Source: Halopenitus sp041821145 (GTDB lineage Archaea > Halobacteriota > Halobacteria > Halobacteriales > Haloferacaceae). From it: DNA of 54,875 bases. The stretch covers positions 1-54,875 of the forward strand of contig NZ_JBGUBC010000019.1 in NCBI RefSeq assembly GCF_041821145.1, given 5' to 3'. Below are positions 7,006 through 15,571 of the stretch, piece by piece (within the stretch, counting starts at the first letter, position 1; every line of letters starts with the position of its first letter). The notes under the pieces were generated by a model. That model did no database searches, was not told the DNA's origin, and worked only from the letters and a program-made list of their open reading frames with translations. The position numbers were made by a program, and so were the translations under genes.

Positions 7006-9374
7006 GGGAGACCGCTCTCCGTTTGTGTACGTCCTTTGTACACTTGAAGCCGCCGGACGATCACCTCTGCGAGAAAGACGAGGAGTGCGGCAGTCAACAG
7101 CGCCCAGTCCCACGACTGTCGAACGTCGCGGACCCGGGTCGACTGTTGACGGGCGAACGTCGCGATCTCGGTGGCCTCGTCCTCCTCAAACTGCCGACCG
7201 TCCGTCGTCCGCACGGCCTCAGTGAGCGCTGGCGACGTGCCAAAGCCGGCGTACTCCGCGGGATAATTCGCGGCATAGGTCGCGCCGGCGACCGTCTCGA
7301 AGCCGGGTGTCGTGGGCGTGACCGTGGCCCGGTAGACGCCCTCATCAGTGGCGCTAAAGGAGAGATCGGTCCCGCTCGGCGGCGACGATCCGCGGTAGAT
7401 GATCGTCGTCGGTTCGCTGACCCTCGTATCCGACACGTCGGTGACGCCAGTCGCCTTGCGCTCCGGATCGCCGATGGCGTAGTTGGCTGACTTGGTGACG
7501 AGCAGGGAGTCCGGCTGACCGAGCAGCCCATCGAGCCCGCCGTCTTCTCCATAGGTCGTGATGGTTGTGACCCGTCCGAGACCGTATCGCCACGAGGCGA
7601 CGGCTGGAGTTCCGTCCGCCCCGGCGACGAGGAAGTCCGCGCCCGGCCGGATCGAGACGTCGTTTACCTGACCGGGGTCGGATTCGAGGGCCACTCCGTT
7701 GGTGATGAAGTGACCTGAGTCGACGACCGTGAGGCCATCGCCCTCGAACTGTCGACTGCCGCCGCCAAAGAGCAGGCGAAGTCGGTCGGTCTCGTCGGCG
7801 CGGAAGTAGTTGCCGCCGGATTCGTCGGCGACCCGTCTGAGAACTCCCTCGTTGACGTTTTCTCCCGCCGCGACGGCGATCACACGAATACCTTGCCGAC
7901 CGAGGGAGTTAGCGACCACCGCCGACCGACTCTTGGTGTCGCGACCGTCGCTGACGAGGATGATCGTCCCGCGTTGGTCCCCGAGCATCTCCTCAGCACC
8001 ACGGAGTCCATTCGCGATGTCCGTCGCGCCGCCGGCCTGCAGGCGGCGGATCCGATCCTCGGTTTCCCCGCGACCCTCACTCAACGGAACGGGATCGGAA
8101 ACACGGTAGGCCTCATGGTTGAACCCGACGACACCGACGGTGTTCTCGTCGCCGAGTTGCGAGAGGGCGTCCAGCACCACGGCCTTCTGGATCCGCATTC
8201 CGTCGCCGGCGCTCTCGGAGACGTCGATCAGGAGCACGATCCGCGCGCTCCCCTGCGTCGACTCGCCGAGTGTAACCGGGAGCATCGAGGCGACCGAGGA
8301 GTTGTCGTAGTTACCGTTCTCGAAACCGTTGGGACCGCCGACCATCAGCAGACCGTTACCATCGATGACGAACCGCTGGAGTTCATCGACGTTCCCCAGG
8401 TCCTCGGCAGCGACGTTCTGGACGACGACCGCGTAGTACGGATCGAGATCTGCGGGAACCGACTCGGCGGTCTCCACGTCGTACAGCTGGCCCAGATACT
8501 CCTGGAGGGGGTATTCGCCACGGGAGACGTACAGCACTCGGGGTCGGTCGACGACTCGGATGGTCTTTCGCGCCACGTCGTTGATCTCGAACGTGTCCTC
8601 GCCGTCGAGTTCGGCGGTGATCCGATGGCTTCCCGTATCCTCGAACGTGTGGGCGACGGCGACGCTCCCGGTCCCGTCGTCGATCCGATCGCTGGCGACG
8701 GGTTGGCCGTCGACGGAAACGGTCACTCCCACCGGATCGGTGGCTTGCACTCCCGAAACCTGCACCAGAAACTGACTTTCGACGCCGGTGCTCGCCTTGC
8801 TCGGCCCGGCGAGAGTGACGTACCGTTCGGTTTGGGTGGGGTGGGGCGAGACGGTGCTGATCGTGGCGTTGAGAGATCTGGCGTACTCCGCCGTTTCGGC
8901 GAGGCTTTGCCCACCGGTGACTTGTCCGTCGGAAACGACGACGACGGAGCCGTTCTCGCGGAGATTGGCGGCGATGCCGTCCCCGACCCGGGAGTCAGTT
9001 CCCTGTGCGATCGTGGAGACGGTCGTCGGGACGCCCTCCGCCTCGATGTCGTCGGCGAGATCATCGGCGACGGCTGGCGAGACGTCCGTGCTGTTCGAGC
9101 GGTCGACCAGTACCGACACACTCGGATCGCCTTGCGTCTCCATCGTGACCACAGTGAACGGACCGGCGGCCGCGACGACGACCAGCGTCGCGACGACGAT
9201 CCGCGAGGCGAGCAGGAGTTGTCGGCTCCGAGCGGAAGCCGTCCCCGATGCCCGATAACGGACCAGCAGGCCGAGGGCGAGAACGGCAAGCGGTAACGCT
9301 ACGAGAACGATCGGTCGTTCCAGACCGACGACAGTTTCCCCGATCGTCGTCCGGACCGACAGAAGAACCCACAT
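7002..9374 (-). CDS. Membrane VWA-domain protein with two VWA-like regions
   Basis: 790 residues. Two N-terminal hydrophobic helices (about 22-42 and 53-75) are followed by a first VWA-like region beginning SVLVDRSNS. A Gly-rich Ig-like stretch follows, then a second complete VWA domain with LLIDVSESAG (D-x-S-x-S), GGATDIANGL and LVSDGRD, so the metal site is intact. One C-terminal transmembrane helix (WDWALLTAALLVFLAEV) sits before a short basic tail. The topology resembles BatA/BatB-like operon proteins. Its start codon shares one base with the stop of the upstream gene (TAATG). Confidence 0.92.
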   Translation of the reverse strand: MWVLLSVRTTIGETVVGLERPIVLVALPLAVLALGLLVRYRASGTASARSRQLLLASRIVVATLVVVAAAGPFTVVTMETQGDPSVSVLVDRSNSTDVSPAVADDLADDIEAEGVPTTVSTIAQGTDSRVGDGIAANLRENGSVVVVSDGQVTGGQSLAETAEYARSLNATISTVSPHPTQTERYVTLAGPSKASTGVESQFLVQVSGVQATDPVGVTVSVDGQPVASDRIDDGTGSVAVAHTFEDTGSHRITAELDGEDTFEINDVARKTIRVVDRPRVLYVSRGEYPLQEYLGQLYDVETAESVPADLDPYYAVVVQNVAAEDLGNVDELQRFVIDGNGLLMVGGPNGFENGNYDNSSVASMLPVTLGESTQGSARIVLLIDVSESAGDGMRIQKAVVLDALSQLGDENTVGVVGFNHEAYRVSDPVPLSEGRGETEDRIRRLQAGGATDIANGLRGAEEMLGDQRGTIILVSDGRDTKSRSAVVANSLGRQGIRVIAVAAGENVNEGVLRRVADESGGNYFRADETDRLRLLFGGGSRQFEGDGLTVVDSGHFITNGVALESDPGQVNDVSIRPGADFLVAGADGTPAVASWRYGLGRVTTITTYGEDGGLDGLLGQPDSLLVTKSANYAIGDPERKATGVTDVSDTRVSEPTTIIYRGSSPPSGTDLSFSATDEGVYRATVTPTTPGFETVAGATYAANYPAEYAGFGTSPALTEAVRTTDGRQFEEDEATEIATFARQQSTRVRDVRQSWDWALLTAALLVFLAEVIVRRLQVYKGRTQTESGLP

Positions 9375-11179
9375 TAGAGATCACCTCGACGGCGGAGATA
9401 CGCCACTTCACCGACGACGATGAGAAGTGCTGCCAGCGCGACCAGCGGCGTCAGCGAGAGCGGAACCTGCCGATCCTCCTCACGCGCCCGGATGCCGGTC
9501 TCCGCGGTCCGGTCGTCGAGCGGCGTGGCATCCACGTCGGACTCGGTATTGCTGTACAGCGAGACGCCGATCCGTCGTTCGTCGTCACCGACGACGTAGA
9601 AGCCGGTTCGATCGAGCGGGATGGTGCGAGCCGAGACGGTGCCGTCGGGCGTCCGAACGTCCGTCGCGTTGGCGAACTGGAGGCGGGATCCCGTTTCGCG
9701 GTTCAACGAGTCCAGCGACTCGCGCCCGGCCAGATGGAAGACCGCTCGCTTCCAGAAGACGGGATACTGGTAGTTGAACCGGAAGGGGTCGGCGGTGGCG
9801 ACGTACCCGTAATAGAGTACCCGTCCCGATCCCTGCCGGTCGGTCGCCACGAGGGGCGCACCGTCCGTGGTACGAACCAGTGCGGTTCCCGAGCGGAGCG
9901 ACCCTTGGAGGTATTCCTCCGGCGGCGGGAAGTCGATACCACGAGTGAGTTCGTCGTTCTCCACGCGGCCGATCGACGGATTGGTTCCGACGCCGTCGGG
10001 CGAGATGAGAAGGAGATCACCGTAGCCGTCCGGCGGGTCGTCCTGCGCCAGTATGCCGACGCCACCGCCCGCTTTGAGGAGGTTCCGACCGGCTTCGACG
10101 TTGCCTCGAAGGAGGCGATCGGACTCCAGATCGCTGTAGAGGATCACGTCGTAGTCGTCCTTGACGGTCGTCGGCGGGGAATCAACCGTGAGTTGCACTT
10201 CGTCCACCACGGAGAGCGCGGTCGTGAGATGCCGATCCTGGTCGTTAGTCAAAAGCAGTACGTCCACGGTCGGATCCGACGGAGCAGCGACGTATGCCGT
10301 GTCGTCGGTCGGAAATGAGTCACCGGGAGTTACTCGTGCGTCGCCGCCGCCGGCCGGAACCGTGAACTCGACCCGTTCGACACCGCCGGGATCGAGCGCG
10401 ATCGATCGGGTGCGGTCATCGAGCGTCACCGATCGCGTCGCCCGTTCATCACCGAAGTTCTTCACAGCAAGCGTGACGTTTGGTCCCGAAAAGGAGCGAT
10501 CCACGATTCCGACGTTATCGTCACCACCGCCGTCGAACTGCCGGAGGTCGACTCGAAGATCGCGGGCACGCGCCGACTGCACGTCGTCGCTCCACCCCGT
10601 GTCGTCAGCAAAGTCGCTGAAGACGACGATACGAGCGTCCTCGCCGGCGATTGAGGCTGCCTGTGAGATGGCTGCACCGAGGTCGGTCGGTGCGTCGGTG
10701 ACCGCAAGACCTTCGAGCGTCGTAGTCACTTCGTCGGCGCCGCCGGTGCGGAGTGCGATCCGACTCTCGCTCCCCGCGAAGACGACGGAGTTGGTTCCGG
10801 TGGTCGACTCGCTGGCTGCCGCGACGGCCGCATCAAATCGCGTTCCGTCGCCGGTTTCGACTCCCATACTCGCGCTCCCGTCGAGGACGATGACCGTCTC
10901 CTCGACGGTCCGACTCTCCGAGACGGACATGTACGGCCCCGCAAGTGACACGGCAAGAGCGATCAATACGAGCAGTTGCAATACCAGGAGGACGTTCCGA
11001 TTGAGCCGTTCAAGCAGAGGGTTCGACGCGTCTTCGCCGGCTTCATCGAGAAGGAATCTGAGAGTCGGCAGTTCCACCCGGCGGGGATCGGGTTGGACGA
11101 GATAGAGGAGAATGACGGGGATAACCGCGAGCAGGGCGACAAGCCCCAGCGGTGTGAGAAACACGTCGGAGAGGGCCAT
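9374..11179 (-). CDS. BatA-like membrane protein with VWA domain (first gene of the MoxR operon)
   Basis: 601 residues. The N-terminus LTPLGLVALLAVIPVILLYL then PDPRRVELPTLRFLL is the BatA signature. A second helix near 60-80 is followed by a VWA domain with IVLDGSASM, and later by a glutamine-amidotransferase-like region around YDVILYSDLESDRLL. A C-terminal helix (LTPLVALAALLIVVGEVAYL) precedes RRRGDL. The ATG at 11179 gives the canonical N-terminus and an upstream in-frame codon is not needed. It heads an operon of six genes running to 3571 with 1-4 bp overlaps at four of five junctions. Confidence 0.92.
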   Translation of the reverse strand: MALSDVFLTPLGLVALLAVIPVILLYLVQPDPRRVELPTLRFLLDEAGEDASNPLLERLNRNVLLVLQLLVLIALAVSLAGPYMSVSESRTVEETVIVLDGSASMGVETGDGTRFDAAVAAASESTTGTNSVVFAGSESRIALRTGGADEVTTTLEGLAVTDAPTDLGAAISQAASIAGEDARIVVFSDFADDTGWSDDVQSARARDLRVDLRQFDGGGDDNVGIVDRSFSGPNVTLAVKNFGDERATRSVTLDDRTRSIALDPGGVERVEFTVPAGGGDARVTPGDSFPTDDTAYVAAPSDPTVDVLLLTNDQDRHLTTALSVVDEVQLTVDSPPTTVKDDYDVILYSDLESDRLLRGNVEAGRNLLKAGGGVGILAQDDPPDGYGDLLLISPDGVGTNPSIGRVENDELTRGIDFPPPEEYLQGSLRSGTALVRTTDGAPLVATDRQGSGRVLYYGYVATADPFRFNYQYPVFWKRAVFHLAGRESLDSLNRETGSRLQFANATDVRTPDGTVSARTIPLDRTGFYVVGDDERRIGVSLYSNTESDVDATPLDDRTAETGIRAREEDRQVPLSLTPLVALAALLIVVGEVAYLRRRGDL

Positions 11180-11247
11180 GCTCTTCAACAGGGTGTCATT
11201 TCCTATCCCTCTTTCGACGATCGAGAGATCGCCTCGTTCGGGACGGA

Positions 11248-11262
11248 CGGAGTCGAACTCCG
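11248..11262. repeat. 15-bp inverted repeat upstream of the BatA/MoxR operon
   Basis: CGGAGTCGAACTCCG is a perfect 6-3-6 palindrome in the 111-bp gap between the reductase gene and the BatA-like gene, 69-83 bp before the latter's start. It resembles a tRNA T-arm at first glance, but no tRNA fits. It may be an operator or part of a terminator. Confidence 0.4.
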
Positions 11263-11290
11263 CGAGACCACCCTTCGAAGAGCGAAACGA

Positions 11291-12730
11291 TCAGTGATGA
11301 TGGTGGTGATCACCGCTATCGCCCCGGGTGAAATGCCCGGAGAAGGCGCGCTGGACGACTTCGGGGAGTGCGGGATGGATATGGATGGCGTTTCGAATGT
11401 CCGCTACGGTCCCGGTCCCCGATTTCATCGCGACGACGACTTCCTGAATCAACGAGGACGCTTCCGGTCCAATGATGTGACAGCCGAGAATCTCACCGTC
11501 CAGATCGATAAGCACCTTCACGAAGCCCTCGGCTTTCATTGCATCTCCGCGGGCGGTGTCCTCGTAGCGGTACGTATTCATCGCGTACTCGCGATCCTGG
11601 TCGCGGAGTTCCGATTCGGATGCACCGACGCCTGCAACCTCGGGTGAGGCGAAGACGGCGAAGGGCATTGCACTGTAGTCGACCGGCTGTTGGTCACTAC
11701 CGAACAGATTCCGTACCACGGCTCGTGCTTCGTGGTTGGCGCTGTGTTTCAGTAGATATTCGCCGACGATGTCGCCGAGCGCCCAGACGTCGTCGGCCGT
11801 CGTCCGCAGGTATTCGTCAGTCTTGATATATCCGTGATCGTCCGTTTCGACGCCAGTTGCGTCGAGATTTAGTGTATCGGTGTTTGGGGTTCGTCCCGCT
11901 GCGATGAGCAACTCATCACCGGTTACTGTGACGGGCGTCTCGTCCTCGACGATACCGCCGTCCGCTCCGTATTCGTACTGTTGCGCCTCGACGGTTACGG
12001 AGCCATCGTCCTGCGAGACGGCCGTGGCTGCATGTCCCGTGTGCACGGTGAACCGCTCGGCATATCGGTCGGTGAACGCCTCGGCGACCTCCTCGTCGGC
12101 CTCCGGGAGGAGATGCGGTCGGCGGCCGATGATCGTCACGTCGCTCCCGAACGTTCCGAAGAAGTGGCCGAGCTCGGCCGCGATGTATCCACCGCCGACA
12201 ACGACGAGGTGATCGGGTTGCGTCTCCAACTGGAGGGCTTCGGTGCTCGTCAGGTAGTCCACCGCTCCGATCCCGTCGATATCGGGAATCGAGGGACGGG
12301 TTCCGGCCGCGATCAAAACCGTCTCTGCTCGGAGACGCGCCCCATCGTCTTCGCCGCCGGATATCTCGACGGTCCGCTCGTCGACGAATCGAGCTTCTCC
12401 TTCGAACAGCTCGTGTCGTGAGGACGAGCGTAATCCGTGGCGGATCGACTCCGAATCGGATTCGACCTCCTCGTTGACTTCCCGAACGATATCCGCAAAA
12501 GAGACGTCAGTGACCTCCGCGTCGATGTGAAACTCGTCGGCACGCTCGATCGTTTCCAGAACGTCGGCGTGATACAACAGCAGTTTCGACGGGATACATC
12601 CCCGGTTGAGACACGTGCCGCCGAGCGGTCCTTTTTCGACCACGGCGACGGACTGTCCCTGATTCGCCGCAACGTTCGCCACGTCGAGACCGGAGCCTGT
12701 CCCGATAACCAGAAAGTCGAACTCGTCCAT
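11291..12730 (-). CDS. Pyridine nucleotide-disulfide oxidoreductase (dihydrolipoyl dehydrogenase-like) with His tail
   Basis: FAD-dependent disulfide reductase, 479 residues. The FAD motif is VIGTGSG (residues 8-14), the redox disulfide GGTCLNRGCIPSK has Cys40 and Cys45, the NAD(P) motif is VVGGGYIAAELGHFFGTFG, and the C-terminal dimerisation domain has the catalytic HIHPALPE (His-x-His-Pro...Glu). It lacks an HMA domain and the C-terminal Cys pair of mercuric reductase, so dihydrolipoyl dehydrogenase-like or another low-molecular-weight disulfide reductase is more likely. No 2-oxoacid dehydrogenase genes are nearby. Odd feature: the chain ends GDSGDHHHHH, a possible metal-binding tail. Confidence 0.9.
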   Translation of the reverse strand: MDEFDFLVIGTGSGLDVANVAANQGQSVAVVEKGPLGGTCLNRGCIPSKLLLYHADVLETIERADEFHIDAEVTDVSFADIVREVNEEVESDSESIRHGLRSSSRHELFEGEARFVDERTVEISGGEDDGARLRAETVLIAAGTRPSIPDIDGIGAVDYLTSTEALQLETQPDHLVVVGGGYIAAELGHFFGTFGSDVTIIGRRPHLLPEADEEVAEAFTDRYAERFTVHTGHAATAVSQDDGSVTVEAQQYEYGADGGIVEDETPVTVTGDELLIAAGRTPNTDTLNLDATGVETDDHGYIKTDEYLRTTADDVWALGDIVGEYLLKHSANHEARAVVRNLFGSDQQPVDYSAMPFAVFASPEVAGVGASESELRDQDREYAMNTYRYEDTARGDAMKAEGFVKVLIDLDGEILGCHIIGPEASSLIQEVVVAMKSGTGTVADIRNAIHIHPALPEVVQRAFSGHFTRGDSGDHHHHH

Positions 12731-12910
12731 GAATCGTGGTAGGATTGCCCGGCTTATGAAACTCGGAGATACTCCACGGTAATGGCCGTGGGACTATTCG
12801 TGGTCGCCACGATATCGTGTCGACCGAACGCGGGATCGTTGAGAGATGGGAGGGACTCCGTCGACGAGGACATTGTGAACGCTCAGACGACGCCGGACGA
12901 CGGCATTCGA

Positions 12911-13333
12911 TCACATCCGCTCGGTACCGGGAGCCGAATTCCCATCGCGAGTCATGATGAGCCCGCTACCGAGCATGAGGATCGCAAGGGCGACCATTCC
13001 TGCATCCCAGCCCATTCCGGTCGTCATCGCACTCCCGCCCATTCCCGTGCTCATTCCCATTCCGCTGCCGTCAGCCATCAGTCCCGTTCCGAGGAGCATC
13101 TGATTGAGGAGCATCACCACCGCATAGGCGATCATGAGCGGACCACTGACACTGTCGAGTCGCTCCGCGTAGTCCGTCAGAAGGATACCACCGTGGACGA
13201 GTACGATGACTCCGAGCACGCCCATGAGCCAACTGCTCGTCACCAGTTGTGACGCCATGGATGCACTCCATAGTGAGTACAGTCCCGATACGAAGGCTAT
13301 CGACGCACCGTATAGCCGGGTGTTTGAAACCAT
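12911..13333 (-). CDS. Four-helix membrane protein with Met/Gly-rich loop
   Basis: 140 residues with hydrophobic segments near 8-25, 33-52, 63-82 and 110-128. Between the third and fourth lies a Gly/Met-rich loop (GMGMSTGMGGSAMTTGMGW), with seven Met among about 25 residues. Met-rich loops of this type bind Cu(I) in other proteins. I do not recognise the family. The gene is monocistronic, on the minus strand, with DHFR upstream on the same strand and the His-tailed reductase downstream. Copper binding is an inference shared with several Met-rich proteins 13-19 kb away. Confidence 0.75.
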   Translation of the reverse strand: MVSNTRLYGASIAFVSGLYSLWSASMASQLVTSSWLMGVLGVIVLVHGGILLTDYAERLDSVSGPLMIAYAVVMLLNQMLLGTGLMADGSGMGMSTGMGGSAMTTGMGWDAGMVALAILMLGSGLIMTRDGNSAPGTERM

Positions 13334-13459
13334 CGTGGGAAGACAGGGTCACTAGGTGTCAATAAACCTCGGGGCCAACTCCCGAAGCATTCGCCGTGTC
13401 CCACGTGCTATCGAGGCGTTTGACGCAGAACGTATCGACGTGTCAAAGGACCTCCCGGC

Positions 13460-13942
13460 TCATTCGGGGGTTCGAACCCACTCCTCGAGAGTAAACTCCT
13501 CGTAGGATACCTGATCGATTCGGTTCCAGTTCGCAGTCTGCCACTCGGGGAAGTATGCGTCCCCGTCGTACGTGCCCGGGATTCGACTCAGCACCATCCG
13601 GTCGACGACGGGATGAAAGAGGCCGTAGATGACTGCCCCACCGATCACGTAGCCCCGATCCGCTTCGAGGGATTCGACTGCCGTGATTGCCTCATCGACG
13701 TTCGAGGCGTGAGAGGCCGACGCAACGTCATACTCACGCTCGGAACGACTCAATACGATCTGCGCGGTTCCCGGGAGGTCCTCACGCATCGCGTCGAACG
13801 TAACCCGTCCCAGAATCACGGGCGAGTCCGCGATCCGGTCCCGATACTGCCGTCTATCCGCTGGAATACTTGGCCACGGGAGCTCTCCATCGCGCCCGAT
13901 CACGCCGTTTGCTGCCACCGCAGCGACCGTGACGAGTTCCAT
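13460..13942 (-). CDS. folA: Dihydrofolate reductase
   Basis: NADPH-dependent reduction of dihydrofolate to tetrahydrofolate in the cytoplasm. The 160-residue protein has the typical length and motifs: ELVTVAAVAANGVIGRDGELPW at the N-terminus (substrate loop), VILGRVTFDAM, IVLSRSE and GYVIGGAVIYGLF (NADPH site). The ATG at 13942 was chosen because it starts right before the first beta-strand; an open extension to 14062 has no family homology that I can see. The gene is divergent from the nuclease gene at 14109, with about 165 bp between them. No thymidylate synthase gene is adjacent. Confidence 0.95.
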   Translation of the reverse strand: MELVTVAAVAANGVIGRDGELPWPSIPADRRQYRDRIADSPVILGRVTFDAMREDLPGTAQIVLSRSEREYDVASASHASNVDEAITAVESLEADRGYVIGGAVIYGLFHPVVDRMVLSRIPGTYDGDAYFPEWQTANWNRIDQVSYEEFTLEEWVRTPE

Positions 13943-14108
13943 CTTATCCGTCTTTAGGGTGCGGTCCATCTTGAACCCATGGCGCGCTCCCGTTACGCTC
14001 GCTCTCTTTGGCGACCGGAGGATGATTCCAGTCTCGGAGTGAGCGAACGGTAACTCCGTCACTGTCCACGGACGAAAGCTTATACTGGACCCTCGATTCC
14101 CACGTTAT

Positions 14109-15569
14109 ATGAGCGCCGGCCACGGTGCGCGACTCCTCGCGCTTCGATGCGATGCGCTCGCAGGACGATCGAGCGACGCGATCGTGGACCTGGTGGACTA
14201 TTTCGACCCGGATCTCGTCTACATCGTTCGCGAGAAGACGAATATGCGGGTGGTGACGCGGATCCGACGCCACTGCGACCAGCCGGTCATCCATTCTCGA
14301 AACGGCCCGGACACGATACGGACGGAGACGGTTGGCGACGTGTCTTTCGCGTTTATTCCGGCTACCGATTTCATCGATGGGGCATCGACCGCCGGCGACG
14401 CCGTTCCCGACCCCGTTGATTTCGTCGCCGCTGATGATCTGGAGATGACGCCCGACGCCGTCTCGATGGATGCGGCACTCGACGGCCTCGACGATATTGC
14501 TCGCCATCAAGCCCGGACGGAGGGAGCGACGACATACCTCTCCGGTTCGCTGGAGGCGAGTTACGACTACGTCTGGCGGGCAACCCCGGACGGAACCACG
14601 GTCAGACTACCGGTTCGAGGTATCGCCCCCCTTCGCCGTTCGGGTGCTCCTGAGATCGCGTGTCTCAGTTGTGACGCGGAGGGGCGAGTCGCGGTCACGT
14701 CCGTCCCGTCCGACCGATTCGGCCTTCAGGCAGTGACCGGGGTCGGGACCACGATGGCACACCGACTCAAGGAGAACGGGTATGAGACGCGGTCGGACAT
14801 CGCTCGGACGGCCGAAGCGGAACTCCGGACGATACGCGGCGTGGGGAAGTCGACGGCGCGGACGATACGAGGGAGTGCCCGCGCACTGGCTGAGGGACGT
14901 GTCATCCGGCAGACCGACGCATCCGTCCCCGCTGGGGAGTATACACCGTTGTTCGTCGATATCGAGACGGATGGGTTGAGTCCGACGATCATCTGGCTCA
15001 TCGGAGTGTACGACCCGACACGTGACGAGTACACGGATTTCGTCGATACAACTCCATCACACGATGAACCGGGACACGCGACACGAGACTTCGTTTCCTG
15101 GCTCGCTTCCGAGTATGAGCGACCGTCGCTCATCACGTGGAACGGCCACCAGTTCGACTACAAACACCTCAGCCGATTCATCGCCGGTTACGCGTCCGAC
15201 TACTCGGAGTACTGGGGAGAGTCCGTATTCGAATACGACCTCTACGACTGGGCGGTGCGGAAGGGGAACGCGATTCTCCCGGGGCGGACGAACCGGCTCG
15301 AGGACGTCGCCGAGGCAGTGGGTCGCGATCGCGATGCGACTGCAGCAGCCGTCGACGGCAAAACCCTCGCCCGCACCGTTCAACGTGTACTCCAGTCGCC
15401 GGATCGGGCCGGGGAGGTGGACTGGAACGCAGCGCGAGCGTACTGTGAGGCGGATGTCCGTGAACTCGCAGCGGTCTACGATGCGATCGTCGAGGCGACA
15501 CCGGGGCGTGAACGCGCCGATGTACCGACGGACGGAACGACCACTCAAACCGGATTATTGGACTTTTGA
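14109..15569 (+). CDS. HhH plus RNase H-like (DEDD) nuclease, MrfB/YprB-like
   Basis: 486 residues. Residues 1-190 are an uncharacterised N-terminal region. About 200-262 form a helix-hairpin-helix pair (GLQAVTGVGTTMAHRL and LRTIRGVGKSTARTI) that would bind DNA. From 280 on is a DnaQ/RNase_H_2-type exonuclease fold: Asp284 and Glu286 in FVDIETDG, Asp350 in WNGHQFDYKHL, and Tyr445/Asp449 in YCEADVREL, so all four acidic residues are present. The last motif has Y-x3-D spacing. In Bacillus the related MrfB works with helicase MrfA in removing mitomycin-type DNA lesions. The helicase gene follows directly here, with an almost overlapping start. A TATA-like CTTATACT about 30 bp upstream suggests a leaderless transcript. 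Confidence 0.88.
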   Translation: MSAGHGARLLALRCDALAGRSSDAIVDLVDYFDPDLVYIVREKTNMRVVTRIRRHCDQPVIHSRNGPDTIRTETVGDVSFAFIPATDFIDGASTAGDAVPDPVDFVAADDLEMTPDAVSMDAALDGLDDIARHQARTEGATTYLSGSLEASYDYVWRATPDGTTVRLPVRGIAPLRRSGAPEIACLSCDAEGRVAVTSVPSDRFGLQAVTGVGTTMAHRLKENGYETRSDIARTAEAELRTIRGVGKSTARTIRGSARALAEGRVIRQTDASVPAGEYTPLFVDIETDGLSPTIIWLIGVYDPTRDEYTDFVDTTPSHDEPGHATRDFVSWLASEYERPSLITWNGHQFDYKHLSRFIAGYASDYSEYWGESVFEYDLYDWAVRKGNAILPGRTNRLEDVAEAVGRDRDATAAAVDGKTLARTVQRVLQSPDRAGEVDWNAARAYCEADVRELAAVYDAIVEATPGRERADVPTDGTTTQTGLLDF

Positions 15570-15571
15570 AC

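Noticed and set aside
7893..9296. Long plus-strand open frame opposite the two-VWA membrane protein
   Set aside because: Antisense shadow in a high-GC gene; the opposite strand has full VWA motifs and operon structure.
11244..11265. Possible tRNA T-arm around GGAGTTCGACTCC on the minus strand
   Set aside because: As a T-arm it has an A-C mismatch in the stem and lacks the other arms. It is better read as a simple 6-3-6 palindrome.
11291..12730. Mercuric reductase (MerA) for the flavin disulfide reductase
   Set aside because: No N-terminal HMA domain and no C-terminal Cys pair; the HIHPALPE block matches dihydrolipoyl dehydrogenase-like enzymes.
13464..13490. T-arm-like GGGGGTTCGAACCC suggesting a tRNA
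   Set aside because: It lies inside the 3' end of the DHFR coding region (EWVRTPE and stop), and no acceptor, D or anticodon arms can be drawn around it.
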